A stretch of 64,000 bases of DNA from Actinomadura luzonensis (GCF_022664455.2 NZ_JAKRKC020000002.1:3038001-3102000); one strand, 5' to 3'. Positions 7,927 through 16,154 are shown, counted from the stretch's first letter. The notes: generated by a model from the sequence alone, not told the origin. A program made the numbers and translations.

Positions 7927-8280
7927 CTAGCTGTCGCACTGCCGCGAGATGCGGCGTCCGGTCTTGGCGTCGGTACAGGTCTTGCAGGTCCGGTTCGGGC
8001 TGGTCGCGGTCGGTTCCTTGGTGGTCACGCATTCGGTCTCGGTGGCTTCGCTGCTCTTGTTCTCGCAGTACTGCTTCTTGTATCCGCTGCCTTTCTTGCC
8101 GCGGCAGTAGAAGCAGCGCTTGCCGCCTTCCTCCAGCCATTTGCATTTCGGTGCGTGGCCGGTCGGGCAGTCGGTGGCCGCGACGGTGTCGCGGGCGGGT
8201 CCGGCCTGCGCCTGAGAGGGAATCGACGGGATCAGGGCGGCCGCTGCAAGGGCGCTGACCGCGCAGATTTCCTTGAGCAT
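7927..8280 (-). CDS. Small secreted cysteine-rich protein, unknown function
   Basis: 117 residues from an ATG at 8280 with GGGAGG 6 bases upstream. There is a clear Sec signal peptide (MLKE, hydrophobic core to about residue 22, cleavage after SQAQA). The mature part has nine cysteines, including CFYC and CKTC pairs, and many Lys, Thr and Ser residues. I do not recognise a family. Base composition and codon use are less GC-biased than neighbours (many AAG, TGC and ACC alongside runs of T upstream), which may mean recent acquisition or relaxed selection. It is convergent with the symporter and divergent from the pseudokinase. Confidence 0.8.
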   Translation of the reverse strand: MLKEICAVSALAAAALIPSIPSQAQAGPARDTVAATDCPTGHAPKCKWLEEGGKRCFYCRGKKGSGYKKQYCENKSSEATETECVTTKEPTATSPNRTCKTCTDAKTGRRISRQCDS

Positions 8281-8570
8281 GGGTCCTCCCGGTATTCGCG
8301 CTTTCCACTTGCTCTTCCATCGTGGCCCGCGGTCCTGCGAATTCGTCAAGACGAACGACGTCATTTTTTTCCGGACGACTAAACCGTGACGCCCGGACAA
8401 TTGGCGGTGAATTTGCTTTCCGGTGCCTTTCCTGTTGCCTGGTGCCGGGCCCGCGCGGCCGGCGGGCGGTCCGGACGGGAGGGGCCAGGAGGGCCGGTTG
8501 TGGGGGCGGCAGGGGTTGGCGGGCCCTAGGGTGGGTCGGAAATCATGATTTTTCGAGTCTTGGCGGGGAT
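8281..8570. other. Divergent intergenic region with AT-rich palindrome
   Basis: 290 bases between two divergent genes, more AT-rich than surroundings, with a run of seven T near 8366. AAATCATGATTT (8540-8551) is a perfect 12-bp palindrome 20 bases before the pseudokinase start, a candidate operator. No gene seen. Confidence 0.45.
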
Positions 8571-10244
8571 ATGTCCGACGCTTCGTTGATCGCCGACCGG
8601 TACCGGCTGGACGAGCGCATCGGCCACGGGCCGGCGGGCGAGGTGTGGCGGGGGTACGACACGCGCGCCGACTGGGTCGTGGCCGTCAAGGTGCTGAGCG
8701 GCGCCGGGTCCAGGGAGCTGCTGCGGCAGCATGCCCAGGCTGTGGCCAAGGTCATCCACCCCAACGTGGCCATGGTGCTGGACGTCGGCGAGCACGACGG
8801 CGCGCCGTTCCTGGTGATGGAGTACCTCACGGGGCCGAGCCTCGGCGAGGAGCGCGCGGCCGCCGGCGGCACGCTCGGCGTGGTCGAGGTGTGCGACCTG
8901 GTGGGGCAGGCGGCGGCCGGGCTGGACGCGGCGCACCGGGCCGGGGTGGTGCACGGCGAGATCGACCCGGACGGCTTCCGGCGGGCCGGGAGCGGGGTGC
9001 TCAAGGTCGTCGGGTTCGGGCTCGGCGCCGCGGGCCCGACCGGCGGCGACCGGCGGTACCTGGCGCCTGAGCGGGCCGCCGGGGGAGAGGCGCTGCCCGC
9101 CGGGGACGTGTTCGCGCTGGGGTGCGTCTGCTACGAGCTGCTGTGCGGACGGCATCCGTTCGCCGGCCAGGCAGGGGACGGCGGTCCCGAGGGCGGGAGC
9201 GCTGCCGGCGGCGGTCCTGACGGCGGTCCCGCGGGCGGTCCCGGTGAGGGAGCCGGTGAAGGAGCCGGTGAAGGGGCCGGCGGGGCGCCGCGGCCGCCGG
9301 GCGCGTTGCGGGCCGGGGTGCCCGCCGAGCTGGACCGGCTGGTGCTGGCCATGATCGCGGCCGATCCCGCCCGCCGCCCCTCCGGCGAGGCGATCCGCCG
9401 CGCGATGGTCACCATCGCCCATCCCCGCGCCAACCCCGACGCCCCGGCCCCCGCCGGAACGCCCGGCACGCCCGGCATGCCCGGCATGCCGGTCACGGGC
9501 GCGATGTTGCGCGACGGCGTCCCGGCGGGAAGGGGCCACGGGCCGGCGACCGGCGCGCCCCGCGCCGGGGACACGGCCGTCTACCAGGCCGGCGACCTCC
9601 CGCCCGAGCCCCCGCGAACGCGCGGCAACCGGCTGTTCGTGCAGCTCGGCGCCGCCCTGGCCGCCATCGTCGTGGTGACACTCGGTCTCGTGGTGTGGGC
9701 CGGCGCGCGCGGCGGCGACGAGCCGGGCGCGGCATCCACTCCCGAGCCCACCGGCGTCGCGACCACTGCGCCGACCACTGCGCCGACCACCGGGCCGACC
9801 ACCGCAGCGGTGCCGGGGGAGACGCCGACCACGACGTCCGACTGGCCCACCGCCACCCCCAGCGGCCAGCCGTCCCCCGGGATCGTGGCCACGCTCGGGC
9901 CCGGCATCGACCCGCCCACCGCGCTGCTGGAGACGCCCCCCGTCCGCGGCACCCTGGGCCCCGGCCGGCAGCCGCCGAACGGCTGGAACGGCTGGCTGTC
10001 CGCCTTCAGCGACGCCATCGACAGCCAGACCCGCCTGAACGGCATCAACCCGGACGTGGCGGCCAAGGCCCGCGACAAGCTCCAGAAGGCGGCCAGGAAG
10101 GCCGCGGAGGGCCACCCCGACTCGACCCTCGACCACGTCGCCGGGATCTACCGCGACCTCCGGCGCGCCCAGGAGCGGGGAGACATGGAGCGGAGCGGGC
10201 CGCTGGCGGAGTTCATCCGGGAATGGGAGGTCCGGGGCGCCTGA
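8571..10244 (+). CDS. Membrane Ser/Thr pseudokinase
   Basis: 557 residues, RBS GGCGGGG. The N-terminal region aligns with PknB-type kinases: YRLDERIGHGPAGEVWRGYD for the glycine loop and VAVKVL with the ATP lysine. The catalytic loop reads VVHGEIDPDGF where active kinases have HRDxKxxN, and DFG is replaced by GFG. The catalytic Asp, Lys, Asn and the metal-binding Asp are therefore all lost. APE is present as APER. A Gly/Pro-rich linker (about residues 205-260 and 290-345), one transmembrane helix (about 352-373), a Thr/Pro-rich stalk and a C-terminal helical extracellular part follow. It probably acts as a sensor or scaffold, not an enzyme. Confidence 0.85.
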   Translation: MSDASLIADRYRLDERIGHGPAGEVWRGYDTRADWVVAVKVLSGAGSRELLRQHAQAVAKVIHPNVAMVLDVGEHDGAPFLVMEYLTGPSLGEERAAAGGTLGVVEVCDLVGQAAAGLDAAHRAGVVHGEIDPDGFRRAGSGVLKVVGFGLGAAGPTGGDRRYLAPERAAGGEALPAGDVFALGCVCYELLCGRHPFAGQAGDGGPEGGSAAGGGPDGGPAGGPGEGAGEGAGEGAGGAPRPPGALRAGVPAELDRLVLAMIAADPARRPSGEAIRRAMVTIAHPRANPDAPAPAGTPGTPGMPGMPVTGAMLRDGVPAGRGHGPATGAPRAGDTAVYQAGDLPPEPPRTRGNRLFVQLGAALAAIVVVTLGLVVWAGARGGDEPGAASTPEPTGVATTAPTTAPTTGPTTAAVPGETPTTTSDWPTATPSGQPSPGIVATLGPGIDPPTALLETPPVRGTLGPGRQPPNGWNGWLSAFSDAIDSQTRLNGINPDVAAKARDKLQKAARKAAEGHPDSTLDHVAGIYRDLRRAQERGDMERSGPLAEFIREWEVRGA

Positions 10245-10291
10245 GCCCCCGCCCTCACCTGCCCGTCCCCGCCTGCCCGTACAGTGGCGCA

Positions 10292-11353
10292 ATGACCTTC
10301 GACCACGCGGCGCGCCGGGCGCGGCTCGCCGCGCTGCTGCCCGGCCACGAGGTCCCGGCCCTGCTCGTCACCTCCGCCGTCAACGTCCGGTGGCTGACGG
10401 GGCTGGCCAGCTCCAACGCGGCCGTCCTGGTCAGGGCCGACGGCACGGCGCTGCTGGCCACCGACAACCGCTACATCGGCAAGGCCAGGACGCTGGACGT
10501 CCCGGTGGTCGAGGCCGCGGACGTGGCGGCCCGGCTGGCCGAGCCCGGCGCCGGCATCGAGGCCGCCAGCATGACGGTGGCCACCTACCGCCGGCTGGGC
10601 CGCGGCCTGAGCGGCCGCCTGTCCGCCGAGCTGGTGCCGCTCGGCCCCGTGGTGGAGGAGCTGCGCGCGGTCAAGGACGACGCCGAGCTGGAGCTGCTGC
10701 GCACCGCCTGCGCGATCACCGACCAGGCGTTCGCCGACGTGACGTCGCGCATCGTGCCCGGCATGACCGAGCGCGAGCTGGCCCGGCTGCTGGAGAACCG
10801 CATGACCGAGCTCGGCGCCGACAAGCCGGCCTTCGACTCGATCGTGGCCGCGGGCGAGAACGGCGCGATCCCGCACCACGCCCCCACCGGGCGCGAGCTG
10901 CGCGCCGGCGATCTGGTGACGATGGACTTCGGCGCCCGCTACCAGGGCTACCACGCCGACATGACGAGGACCGTCAGCCTCGGCCCGCCCGCCGCCTGGC
11001 AGCGCGACCTGTACGACCTGGTCGCTGCCGCCCAGCGCGCCGGTCGGCACGCCCTGGCCCCCGGCGCGGCGGCGGACGAGGTGGACCGGGCGGCCCGCTC
11101 GTTCATCGAGGCCGCGGGCCACGGCGAGCACTTCCGGCACGGCCTCGGGCACGGCGTCGGCCTGGAGATCCACGAGGAGCCGTTCCTGGGCCCCTCGCGG
11201 ACCGGTAGACTAGAGGATCGAGTTCCGATCACCGTCGAGCCGGGGGTCTACCTGCCCGGCCGGGGCGGCGTCCGGATCGAGGACACCCTCGTGACCCGTG
11301 CGGGCGGGCCGGAGCTTTTCACCAAGACGACCAAGGAGCTGCTCGTCCTTTAG
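10292..11353 (+). CDS. M24-family aminopeptidase (Xaa-Pro peptidase type)
   Basis: 353 residues with a creatinase-like N-terminal domain and a pita-bread C-terminal domain. All five metal ligands are visible: Asp in VTMDFG, Asp in YHADMTR, His in HGLGHGVG, Glu in TVEPGVY and Glu in RIEDT. The family removes N-terminal residues ahead of proline or acts as a prolidase. It lies 26 bases upstream of efp, a common actinobacterial pairing, and probably shares its transcript. ATG 10292 gives the expected N-terminus. Rare AGA-CTA codons near the 3' end coincide with a possible efp promoter. Confidence 0.9.
   Translation: MTFDHAARRARLAALLPGHEVPALLVTSAVNVRWLTGLASSNAAVLVRADGTALLATDNRYIGKARTLDVPVVEAADVAARLAEPGAGIEAASMTVATYRRLGRGLSGRLSAELVPLGPVVEELRAVKDDAELELLRTACAITDQAFADVTSRIVPGMTERELARLLENRMTELGADKPAFDSIVAAGENGAIPHHAPTGRELRAGDLVTMDFGARYQGYHADMTRTVSLGPPAAWQRDLYDLVAAAQRAGRHALAPGAAADEVDRAARSFIEAAGHGEHFRHGLGHGVGLEIHEEPFLGPSRTGRLEDRVPITVEPGVYLPGRGGVRIEDTLVTRAGGPELFTKTTKELLVL
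11183..11211 (+). promoter_or_regulatory. Possible internal promoter for efp-nusB
   Basis: TTCCTG (11183-11188), 17-base spacer, TAGACT (11206-11211), inside the peptidase gene and built from rare AGA and CTA codons. The -35 is poor. A TAGAGG overlaps at 11211. Confidence 0.3.
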
Positions 11354-11379
11354 AGCGGCCGCACGCGGGAGAAGAACGA

Positions 11380-11940
11380 GTGGCGACGACCAACGACCTC
11401 AAGAACGGCATCGTGCTGAAGCTCGAGGGCGGTGAGCTCTGGAGCGTTGTCGAGTTCCAGCACGTCAAGCCAGGCAAGGGCGGCGCGTTCGTGCGCACCA
11501 AGCTCAAGAACGTCCTCTCCGGCAAGGTCGTCGACAAGACCTTCAACGCCGGCGTGAAGGTCGACGTGGCCAACGTCGACAAGCGCGAGATGCAGTACTC
11601 CTACAAGGACGGCGCCGACTTCGTCTTCATGGACACCGAGACCTACGACATGGTCACCGTGCCCGCCGCGACGGTCGGCAGCGCCGCCAGCTACATGCTG
11701 GAGAACACCACCGCCACGGTGGCCTTCAACGAGGGCGCCGCGCTCTACGTCGACCTGCCCGCCGCCGCCGAGCTCACCATCGCCGAGACCGAGCCCGGCC
11801 TCCAGGGCGACCGCTCCACCGGCGGCACCAAGCCTGCCAAGCTGGAGACCGGCGCGGAGATCAAGGTCCCGCTGTTCATCACCACGGGCGAGAAGGTCAA
11901 GGTCGACACCCGCACCGGCGAGTACCTCGGCCGGGCCTGA
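11380..11940 (+). CDS. efp: Elongation factor P
   Basis: 186 residues, full length, GTG start with GGGAGAAG upstream. It has three OB-like beta-barrel domains, with the N-terminal KOW-like domain starting TNDLKNGIVLKLEGG. EF-P rescues ribosomes stalled at polyproline stretches, of which this window encodes many. The tip loop reads KPGKGGAF. Many actinobacterial EF-Ps that work with an unmodified lysine have a PGKGP loop, and here the second proline is Gly. The C-terminal TGEKVKVDTRTGEYLGRA is typical. It overlaps no neighbour but is 1 base from nusB, so they are co-transcribed. Confidence 0.97.
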   Translation: MATTNDLKNGIVLKLEGGELWSVVEFQHVKPGKGGAFVRTKLKNVLSGKVVDKTFNAGVKVDVANVDKREMQYSYKDGADFVFMDTETYDMVTVPAATVGSAASYMLENTTATVAFNEGAALYVDLPAAAELTIAETEPGLQGDRSTGGTKPAKLETGAEIKVPLFITTGEKVKVDTRTGEYLGRA

Positions 11941-11941
11941 G

Positions 11942-12352
11942 GTGTCGGCACGCGGCAAGGCACGCAGGCGGGCCCTCGACATCCTCTTCGAGGCCGAGCT
12001 GCGCGACGAGGACCCGCTGAAGATCCTCGCCGAGCGTGTGGAGCGGCAGGAGCCGCCGGTCAACGAGTACACCTCGGCCATCGTCGAGGGCGTCGCCCGG
12101 CACCGCGCGCGCATCGACGAGCTGATCACCACCTACGCCGAGGGCTGGACGCTCGACCGCATGCCCGCGGTCGACCGCAACCTGCTGCGCGGCGGCACGT
12201 ACGAGCTGCTGTGGATGCCCGACGTCCCCGAGGGCGTGGTGATCAGCGAGTGGGTGCACCTGGCCGGCGAGCTGTCCACCGACGAGTCCCCCCAGTTCGT
12301 CAACGGGCTGCTGGCCCGCTTCAAGCAACTCAAGCCAAGCCTCACCCTTTAG
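11942..12352 (+). CDS. nusB: Transcription antitermination factor NusB
   Basis: 136 residues, all-helical NusB fold: ARGKARRRALDILFEAE at the start, the RNA-binding arginine-rich helix 1, AVDRNLLRGGTYELL in the middle and FVNGLLARF near the end. With NusE, NusA and NusG it binds boxA in rRNA leaders and supports processive rRNA transcription. GTG start one base after the efp stop. The efp-nusB order is the usual one in actinobacteria. Confidence 0.95.
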   Translation: MSARGKARRRALDILFEAELRDEDPLKILAERVERQEPPVNEYTSAIVEGVARHRARIDELITTYAEGWTLDRMPAVDRNLLRGGTYELLWMPDVPEGVVISEWVHLAGELSTDESPQFVNGLLARFKQLKPSLTL

Positions 12353-12660
12353 AGACCCGCCGGAACCTTCCGTTTCGGGATAACCTCTGACCACGCCGGG
12401 CCTGTACGGCACGCGAGGCGAGGGGCGCGCCGTCACGGCCGGGCACCCGACCGCCTGCCGTGTGGGGCGCGGGCGGCTGACTGCGTACGGAGGAGTGGCG
12501 CGTCACCAGCCGCGACGCGCCCCTCTTCACCTCTCCCGCCATCCCTGCCGTTCTGCTTCGCCCTGTGCGGAGCGGGCGGCGCGCGCACGGCGTAGGCTGG
12601 GGCGCGTCGAGGGAGCCGCCCGCGAAGCAGCAGCTCGCGGGGCGAGAGGAAGGCCGAACG
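12353..12660. other. Intergenic region after nusB
   Basis: 308 bases with no convincing gene. GAGGGGCGCG (12420-12429) and CGCGCCCCTC (12516-12525) form a distant 10-bp inverted repeat. bldD and the pyr operon, which often follow nusB in Streptomyces, are absent here. Confidence 0.4.
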
Positions 12661-13413
12661 TTGCGAGCTGAGAGCGCCACGAAGACCCCGGCGGCGCGGA
12701 CCGCCGTCGTCTGGGACGCGTTGCGGTCGGCCCTGGCCGAACGGGCCGCGGCCACCGGCCGCGAGGCGCTCGATATCGTCGACGCCGGCGGCGGCACCGG
12801 CGGCTTCGCCGTGCCGCTGGCCGAGCTGGGCCACTCCGTCACCGTCGTCGACCCCAGCCCCGACTCGCTGGCCGCGCTGGAGCGCCGCGCCAAGGAGAAG
12901 GGCGTCAGCGTGCGCTCCCTGCAGGGCGACGCCGACGGCCTCGGCGAGCTGCTCCAGCGCGACAGCGCCGACCTGGTGCTGTGCCACAGCGTCCTGGAGT
13001 ACGTCGAGGACCCGCGCAGCGCCCTGGCCGCGGTCGCGGGTGTGCTGCGCGGCCAAGGCGTCGTCAGCGTGCTGGCCGCCAACCCGATCGCCGCCGCCGT
13101 GCACCGCGCCCTGGCCGGGCAGTTCGACGAGGCGCGGGCGGTGCTGGACGACCCCGACGGCAGGTGGGGCGACCGTGACCCCACGCCCCGCCGCTTCACC
13201 GCCGACGCCGTCAGCGAGCTGCTGACCGCCACCGGGTTCACGCCCGGCCCGGTCCACGGCGTGCGGGTCTTCGCCGACCTGGTGCCGAGCCGGCTGCTCG
13301 ACGGCGAGCCGGGGGCCGCCGAGTCCCTGGTGGCGCTGGAGCAGGCCGCCGCCCAGCACCGCGTGCTGCGCGACATCGCGAGCCAGGTCCACGTGCTCGG
13401 GCAGCGCGGCTGA
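12661..13413 (+). CDS. SAM-dependent methyltransferase (class I)
   Basis: 250 residues from a TTG start with an excellent GAGAGGAAGG 7 bases upstream. The open frame extends upstream without a better start. Motif I is VDAGGGTGGFAVPLA, the acidic end of strand 2 is VVDPSP, motif III-like LVLCHSVLEYVEDP follows, and then GVVSVLAANP. Substrate is unknown. Relatives in actinobacteria sit beside dinB and DUF3040 genes, as here. The final third is helical and could form a substrate lid. Confidence 0.8.
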   Translation: MRAESATKTPAARTAVVWDALRSALAERAAATGREALDIVDAGGGTGGFAVPLAELGHSVTVVDPSPDSLAALERRAKEKGVSVRSLQGDADGLGELLQRDSADLVLCHSVLEYVEDPRSALAAVAGVLRGQGVVSVLAANPIAAAVHRALAGQFDEARAVLDDPDGRWGDRDPTPRRFTADAVSELLTATGFTPGPVHGVRVFADLVPSRLLDGEPGAAESLVALEQAAAQHRVLRDIASQVHVLGQRG

Positions 13414-13467
13414 ACGCCCGCCCGGCACCCCTGACTGTCGAATTCGTGTTCGGATAGAATCGACGGC

Positions 13468-14709
13468 GTGTCCCGTAAGCAGATCACCGGCATCGGCCCC
13501 GCACCGCGCACCGGGGCCGATGACAGCGGCTGCCCGATCCTCCACGTCGACATGGACGCCTTCTTCGCCAGCGTCGAGCTGCTCGAACGCCCCGAGCTGC
13601 GCGGCCGCCCGGTGATCGTGGGCTCGCCCGCCGGGCGCGGCGTCGTGCTCAGCGCCACCTACGAGGCCCGCGCGTACGGCGTGCACTCCGCGATGCCGAT
13701 GAGCCGGGCCCGCCGGCTCTGCCCGCAGGCCGTGATCATCCCGCCGAGCCACGGGAAGTACTCCGAGGTCTCCAAGGGCGTCATGGAGATCTTCCACACG
13801 ATCACCCCGCTGGTCGAGCCCATCGCCTCCGACGAGGCGTTCCTCGACGTCGGCGGCGCCCGGCGGCGGCTCGGCCCGCCCGCGGCCGTCGCCGCCCTGA
13901 TCAAGGAGCAGGTCCTCGACCGCTACGGCATCACCTGCTCCGTGGGCGTCGCCGCGAGCAAATTCGTGGCAAAGCTCGCCTCCAAGCAGTGCAAGCCCGA
14001 CGGGCTGCTGGTGGTCCCCGCCGACGAGGTGGTGTCCTTCCTCCACCCGCTGCCCGTGTCGGCCCTGTGGGGCGTCGGCGAGCGCACCGAGCAGTCCCTG
14101 GTCCGGCTCGGCATCCGCACCGTCGGAGACCTCGCCAGAGTGCCGCAGGGCACGCTGCAGCGGGAGCTGGGCCAGGCCGTCGGCGGCCACCTCGCGGCGC
14201 TCGCCTGGGGGCGCGACGAGCGGCCGGTGACCGCCCACGTCCCCGACAAGAGCATCGGCAACGAGGAGACCTTCGCCGCGGACGTCGACGACCCCGACGT
14301 CATCAGGCGCGAGCTGCTGCGCCTGTCGGAGCGGGTGGCCGCCAGGATGCGTAAGGGCGGTCACGTGGGAAGAACTGTAAGTGTGAAGCTTCGCCGAGCC
14401 GATTTCACGACGATCAGCCGCTCACGCACGCTGCGCGAGCCGACCGACGTGGCCCAGGTGATCTACGCCACCGCCTGCGAGCTGTTCCAGGCGGCGGGGC
14501 TGGAGCGGGTGCGGCTGCGCCTGGTGGGGGTCCGGATGGAGAACCTGCGTCCGGCCCAGGAGGCCACCCGGCAGCTCGGTCTCGGCGAGCGGGAGACCGG
14601 CTGGAGAGAGGCCGAGCAGGCCATGGACAAGGCGATCCGCAGATTCGGTCCCGATGCGGTGGTCCCGGCATCGCTCGTACGTGGCAAGCTTGATGAAATA
14701 GAGACATGA
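13468..14709 (+). CDS. dinB: DNA polymerase IV (Y family)
   Basis: 413 residues. Catalytic carboxylates are in HVDMDAFFASVE (about residues 28-39) and SDEAFLDV (about 110-117). The steric-gate region, YGITCSVGVAASKFVAKLASKQCKP, the HhH region (LWGVGERTEQSL) and the little-finger domain are all present. It performs translesion synthesis and extends mismatched primers. GTG start. The last residues do not show an obvious beta-clamp QLxLF-type tail, though QLGLGE occurs about 45 residues before the end. Confidence 0.95.
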   Translation: MSRKQITGIGPAPRTGADDSGCPILHVDMDAFFASVELLERPELRGRPVIVGSPAGRGVVLSATYEARAYGVHSAMPMSRARRLCPQAVIIPPSHGKYSEVSKGVMEIFHTITPLVEPIASDEAFLDVGGARRRLGPPAAVAALIKEQVLDRYGITCSVGVAASKFVAKLASKQCKPDGLLVVPADEVVSFLHPLPVSALWGVGERTEQSLVRLGIRTVGDLARVPQGTLQRELGQAVGGHLAALAWGRDERPVTAHVPDKSIGNEETFAADVDDPDVIRRELLRLSERVAARMRKGGHVGRTVSVKLRRADFTTISRSRTLREPTDVAQVIYATACELFQAAGLERVRLRLVGVRMENLRPAQEATRQLGLGERETGWREAEQAMDKAIRRFGPDAVVPASLVRGKLDEIET

Positions 14710-14722
14710 CGCCGATGTCTCT
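14700..14722 (+). terminator. Small stem-loop at the end of dinB
   Basis: AGAGACAT (14700-14707) pairs with ATGTCTCT (14715-14722) around a 7-base loop and overlaps the dinB stop codon. It could be a weak terminator. Confidence 0.35.
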
Positions 14723-14813
14723 CCTCTGTGGTGCGCCGGTGTCACGATTTTGGGGGAAGGGGGGCGAGTTGGGCCACAATAGAGCCATGACGTCACCTCC
14801 GGTTTGGTCTGCG

Positions 14814-14842
14814 TTGGACGTTTGCTTTCGCCTACGTCTACA
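14814..14842 (+). promoter_or_regulatory. Candidate promoter for the DUF3040 gene
   Basis: TTGGAC (14814-14819), 17-base spacer, TCTACA (14837-14842), about 95 bases before the GTG at 14938, in a stretch less GC-rich than average. Confidence 0.35.
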
Positions 14843-14937
14843 GCCTCGTATTCTGGGGATAACCGACCGCGAGGTCCGGACACCCCGTGTCGTCCGTTGC
14901 CGTCTTCCCCGTCCTGGGGCCGTCCTTGGGAGGCGCC

Positions 14938-15342
14938 GTGCCGCTCTCTGAGCACGAGCAGCGCTTGCTCGAACAGATCGAGCAGGCCCTCTACGCCGAG
15001 GACCCGAAGTGGGCCAACACCGTAAGGATCAGCGACCCGCGCCGCCACTACAAACGTCGCCTGATCAAGGCCAGCATCGGCTTCGCCCTCGGCGTCGTCG
15101 TCATGATGGTCGGCGTCGTCCTGAGCGGCGCTGCTCTGATCCCGCTCGGCGTCGGCGGTTTCGTGGTCATGCTCGCGGCGTGTCTGTGGGGCCTGTCCAG
15201 CTGGAAACGCATGAACGGCTTCGGCGACTCGCCGCCGGCCGCCGGGCAGCGCGGGCCGGGCAAGCAGGCCCGCCGCACCAACCGGGGCACGTTCATGGAG
15301 CGCATGGAAGAGCGCTGGCGCCGGCGTCACGACGAACGCTGA
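14938..15342 (+). CDS. DUF3040 membrane protein
   Basis: 134 residues. GTG at 14938 with GGGAGG 4 bases upstream gives the canonical start (M)PLSEHEQRLLEQIE. The frame is open further upstream but without such support. After the LYAEDPKW block come two adjacent transmembrane helices (about residues 44-64 and 66-86) and a basic, Arg-rich C-terminus. The family is confined to actinobacteria, unknown in function, and regularly found close to mraZ and the dcw cluster, as here. Confidence 0.9.
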   Translation: MPLSEHEQRLLEQIEQALYAEDPKWANTVRISDPRRHYKRRLIKASIGFALGVVVMMVGVVLSGAALIPLGVGGFVVMLAACLWGLSSWKRMNGFGDSPPAAGQRGPGKQARRTNRGTFMERMEERWRRRHDER

Positions 15343-15439
15343 GCCGCCGTCCCGCCTCCTGACTCCCGTGGCCGGATCGGCCGGCGACCGGGGTGCCGGG
15401 CCCGGGTCCAGAGGTGGATCGGACGCGCGGCTGACGTTG

Positions 15440-15482
15440 AGAGCGTGCGGCCTTCCCGCAGAGGGGAGGGGCCGCACGCTCT
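15440..15482. terminator. Bidirectional terminator hairpin
   Basis: AGAGCGTGCGGCC (15440-15452) pairs perfectly with GGCCGCACGCTCT (15470-15482), and inner CTTCCC/GGGGAG bases extend the stem. It lies between the convergent DUF3040 and reductase genes. Confidence 0.85.
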
Positions 15483-15537
15483 TCGCGTCTCCGGCCCCCC
15501 GCTGACCGGCCCGCCTGACCACCCGCGGCCGATCGGC

Positions 15538-16101
15538 TCAGCGGCGGACGCGGTAGCGGATGTGGGTGGCCTCTGGGGTGTCGATCACCTGGCCGATGTC
15601 CAGCTCGATCTCCGACGGCAGGACGTCGAACAGCCGGCGTCCCGCGCCCAGGAGCACAGGGATGTGGTGGATCTGCACCTCGTCCAGCACCCCGGCCTGG
15701 AGGGCCTGCCGCACCGTGTACGCACCGCCACGAATCTGCACGTCCCGTTCCCCGGCGGCGGCCTTCGCCTGCGCCATCGCGCTTTCGATCCCGTCGTTGA
15801 CGTAGGTCACCAGCGGATAGCCCCACCGGGCGGCCGGGCCGGGCGGCCGGTGACTGGGGACGAAGATCGGCAGACCGCCGTGCGAGCCGCCCCAGTGGTC
15901 CATGAGCTCGGCGGTCCGCCGTCCCGCGAGGATCGCGCCGGCCCGGTTCCATTCGTCCTGGAACTGCTTGACCGGCTCGGGATGCCGGTCCGAGTCGGCC
16001 CATTTGTGCAGCCGCTCGCCGTCGTGGCCGCCGAGGAAGTCGTTGGGGTCGGCGATGTACCCGTCGAGGGACATCGACATGTCGAGCACTGACTTGGACA
16101 T
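15538..16101 (-). CDS. RibD C-terminal/dihydrofolate reductase-fold protein
   Basis: 187 residues. Start ATG 16101 has AGGGAG 6 bases upstream; a GTG six bases earlier is in frame but lies on the RBS. The sequence opens SVLDMSMSLDGYIADP and contains a GRRTAELMDHW region and the glycine pattern IRGGAYTVRQALQAG, ending in LLGAGRRLFD. This is the DHFR-like fold shared with RibD reductase domains, expected to bind NADPH. Substrate is unknown; stand-alone copies are numerous in actinobacteria. The upstream region has inverted repeats that may bind a regulator. Confidence 0.8.
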   Translation of the reverse strand: MSKSVLDMSMSLDGYIADPNDFLGGHDGERLHKWADSDRHPEPVKQFQDEWNRAGAILAGRRTAELMDHWGGSHGGLPIFVPSHRPPGPAARWGYPLVTYVNDGIESAMAQAKAAAGERDVQIRGGAYTVRQALQAGVLDEVQIHHIPVLLGAGRRLFDVLPSEIELDIGQVIDTPEATHIRYRVRR

Positions 16102-16123
16102 GGCCACTCCCTAACTGTGTCCG

Positions 16124-16154
16124 TAGAACACTGTGTACGCTAGAGACAGTTTTG
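16124..16154 (-). promoter_or_regulatory. Possible operator upstream of the reductase-like gene
   Basis: ACTGT (about 16131-16135) and ACAGT (about 16147-16151) form an imperfect dyad, with another ACTGTGT copy near 16115. The region is AT-richer than surroundings and lies 15-50 bases before the start. A TetR-type site is one possibility. Confidence 0.3.

Noticed and set aside
14710..14937. Search for a tRNA or small RNA in the AT-richer gap after dinB
   Set aside because: No cloverleaf, no conserved RNA motif seen; only a possible promoter.
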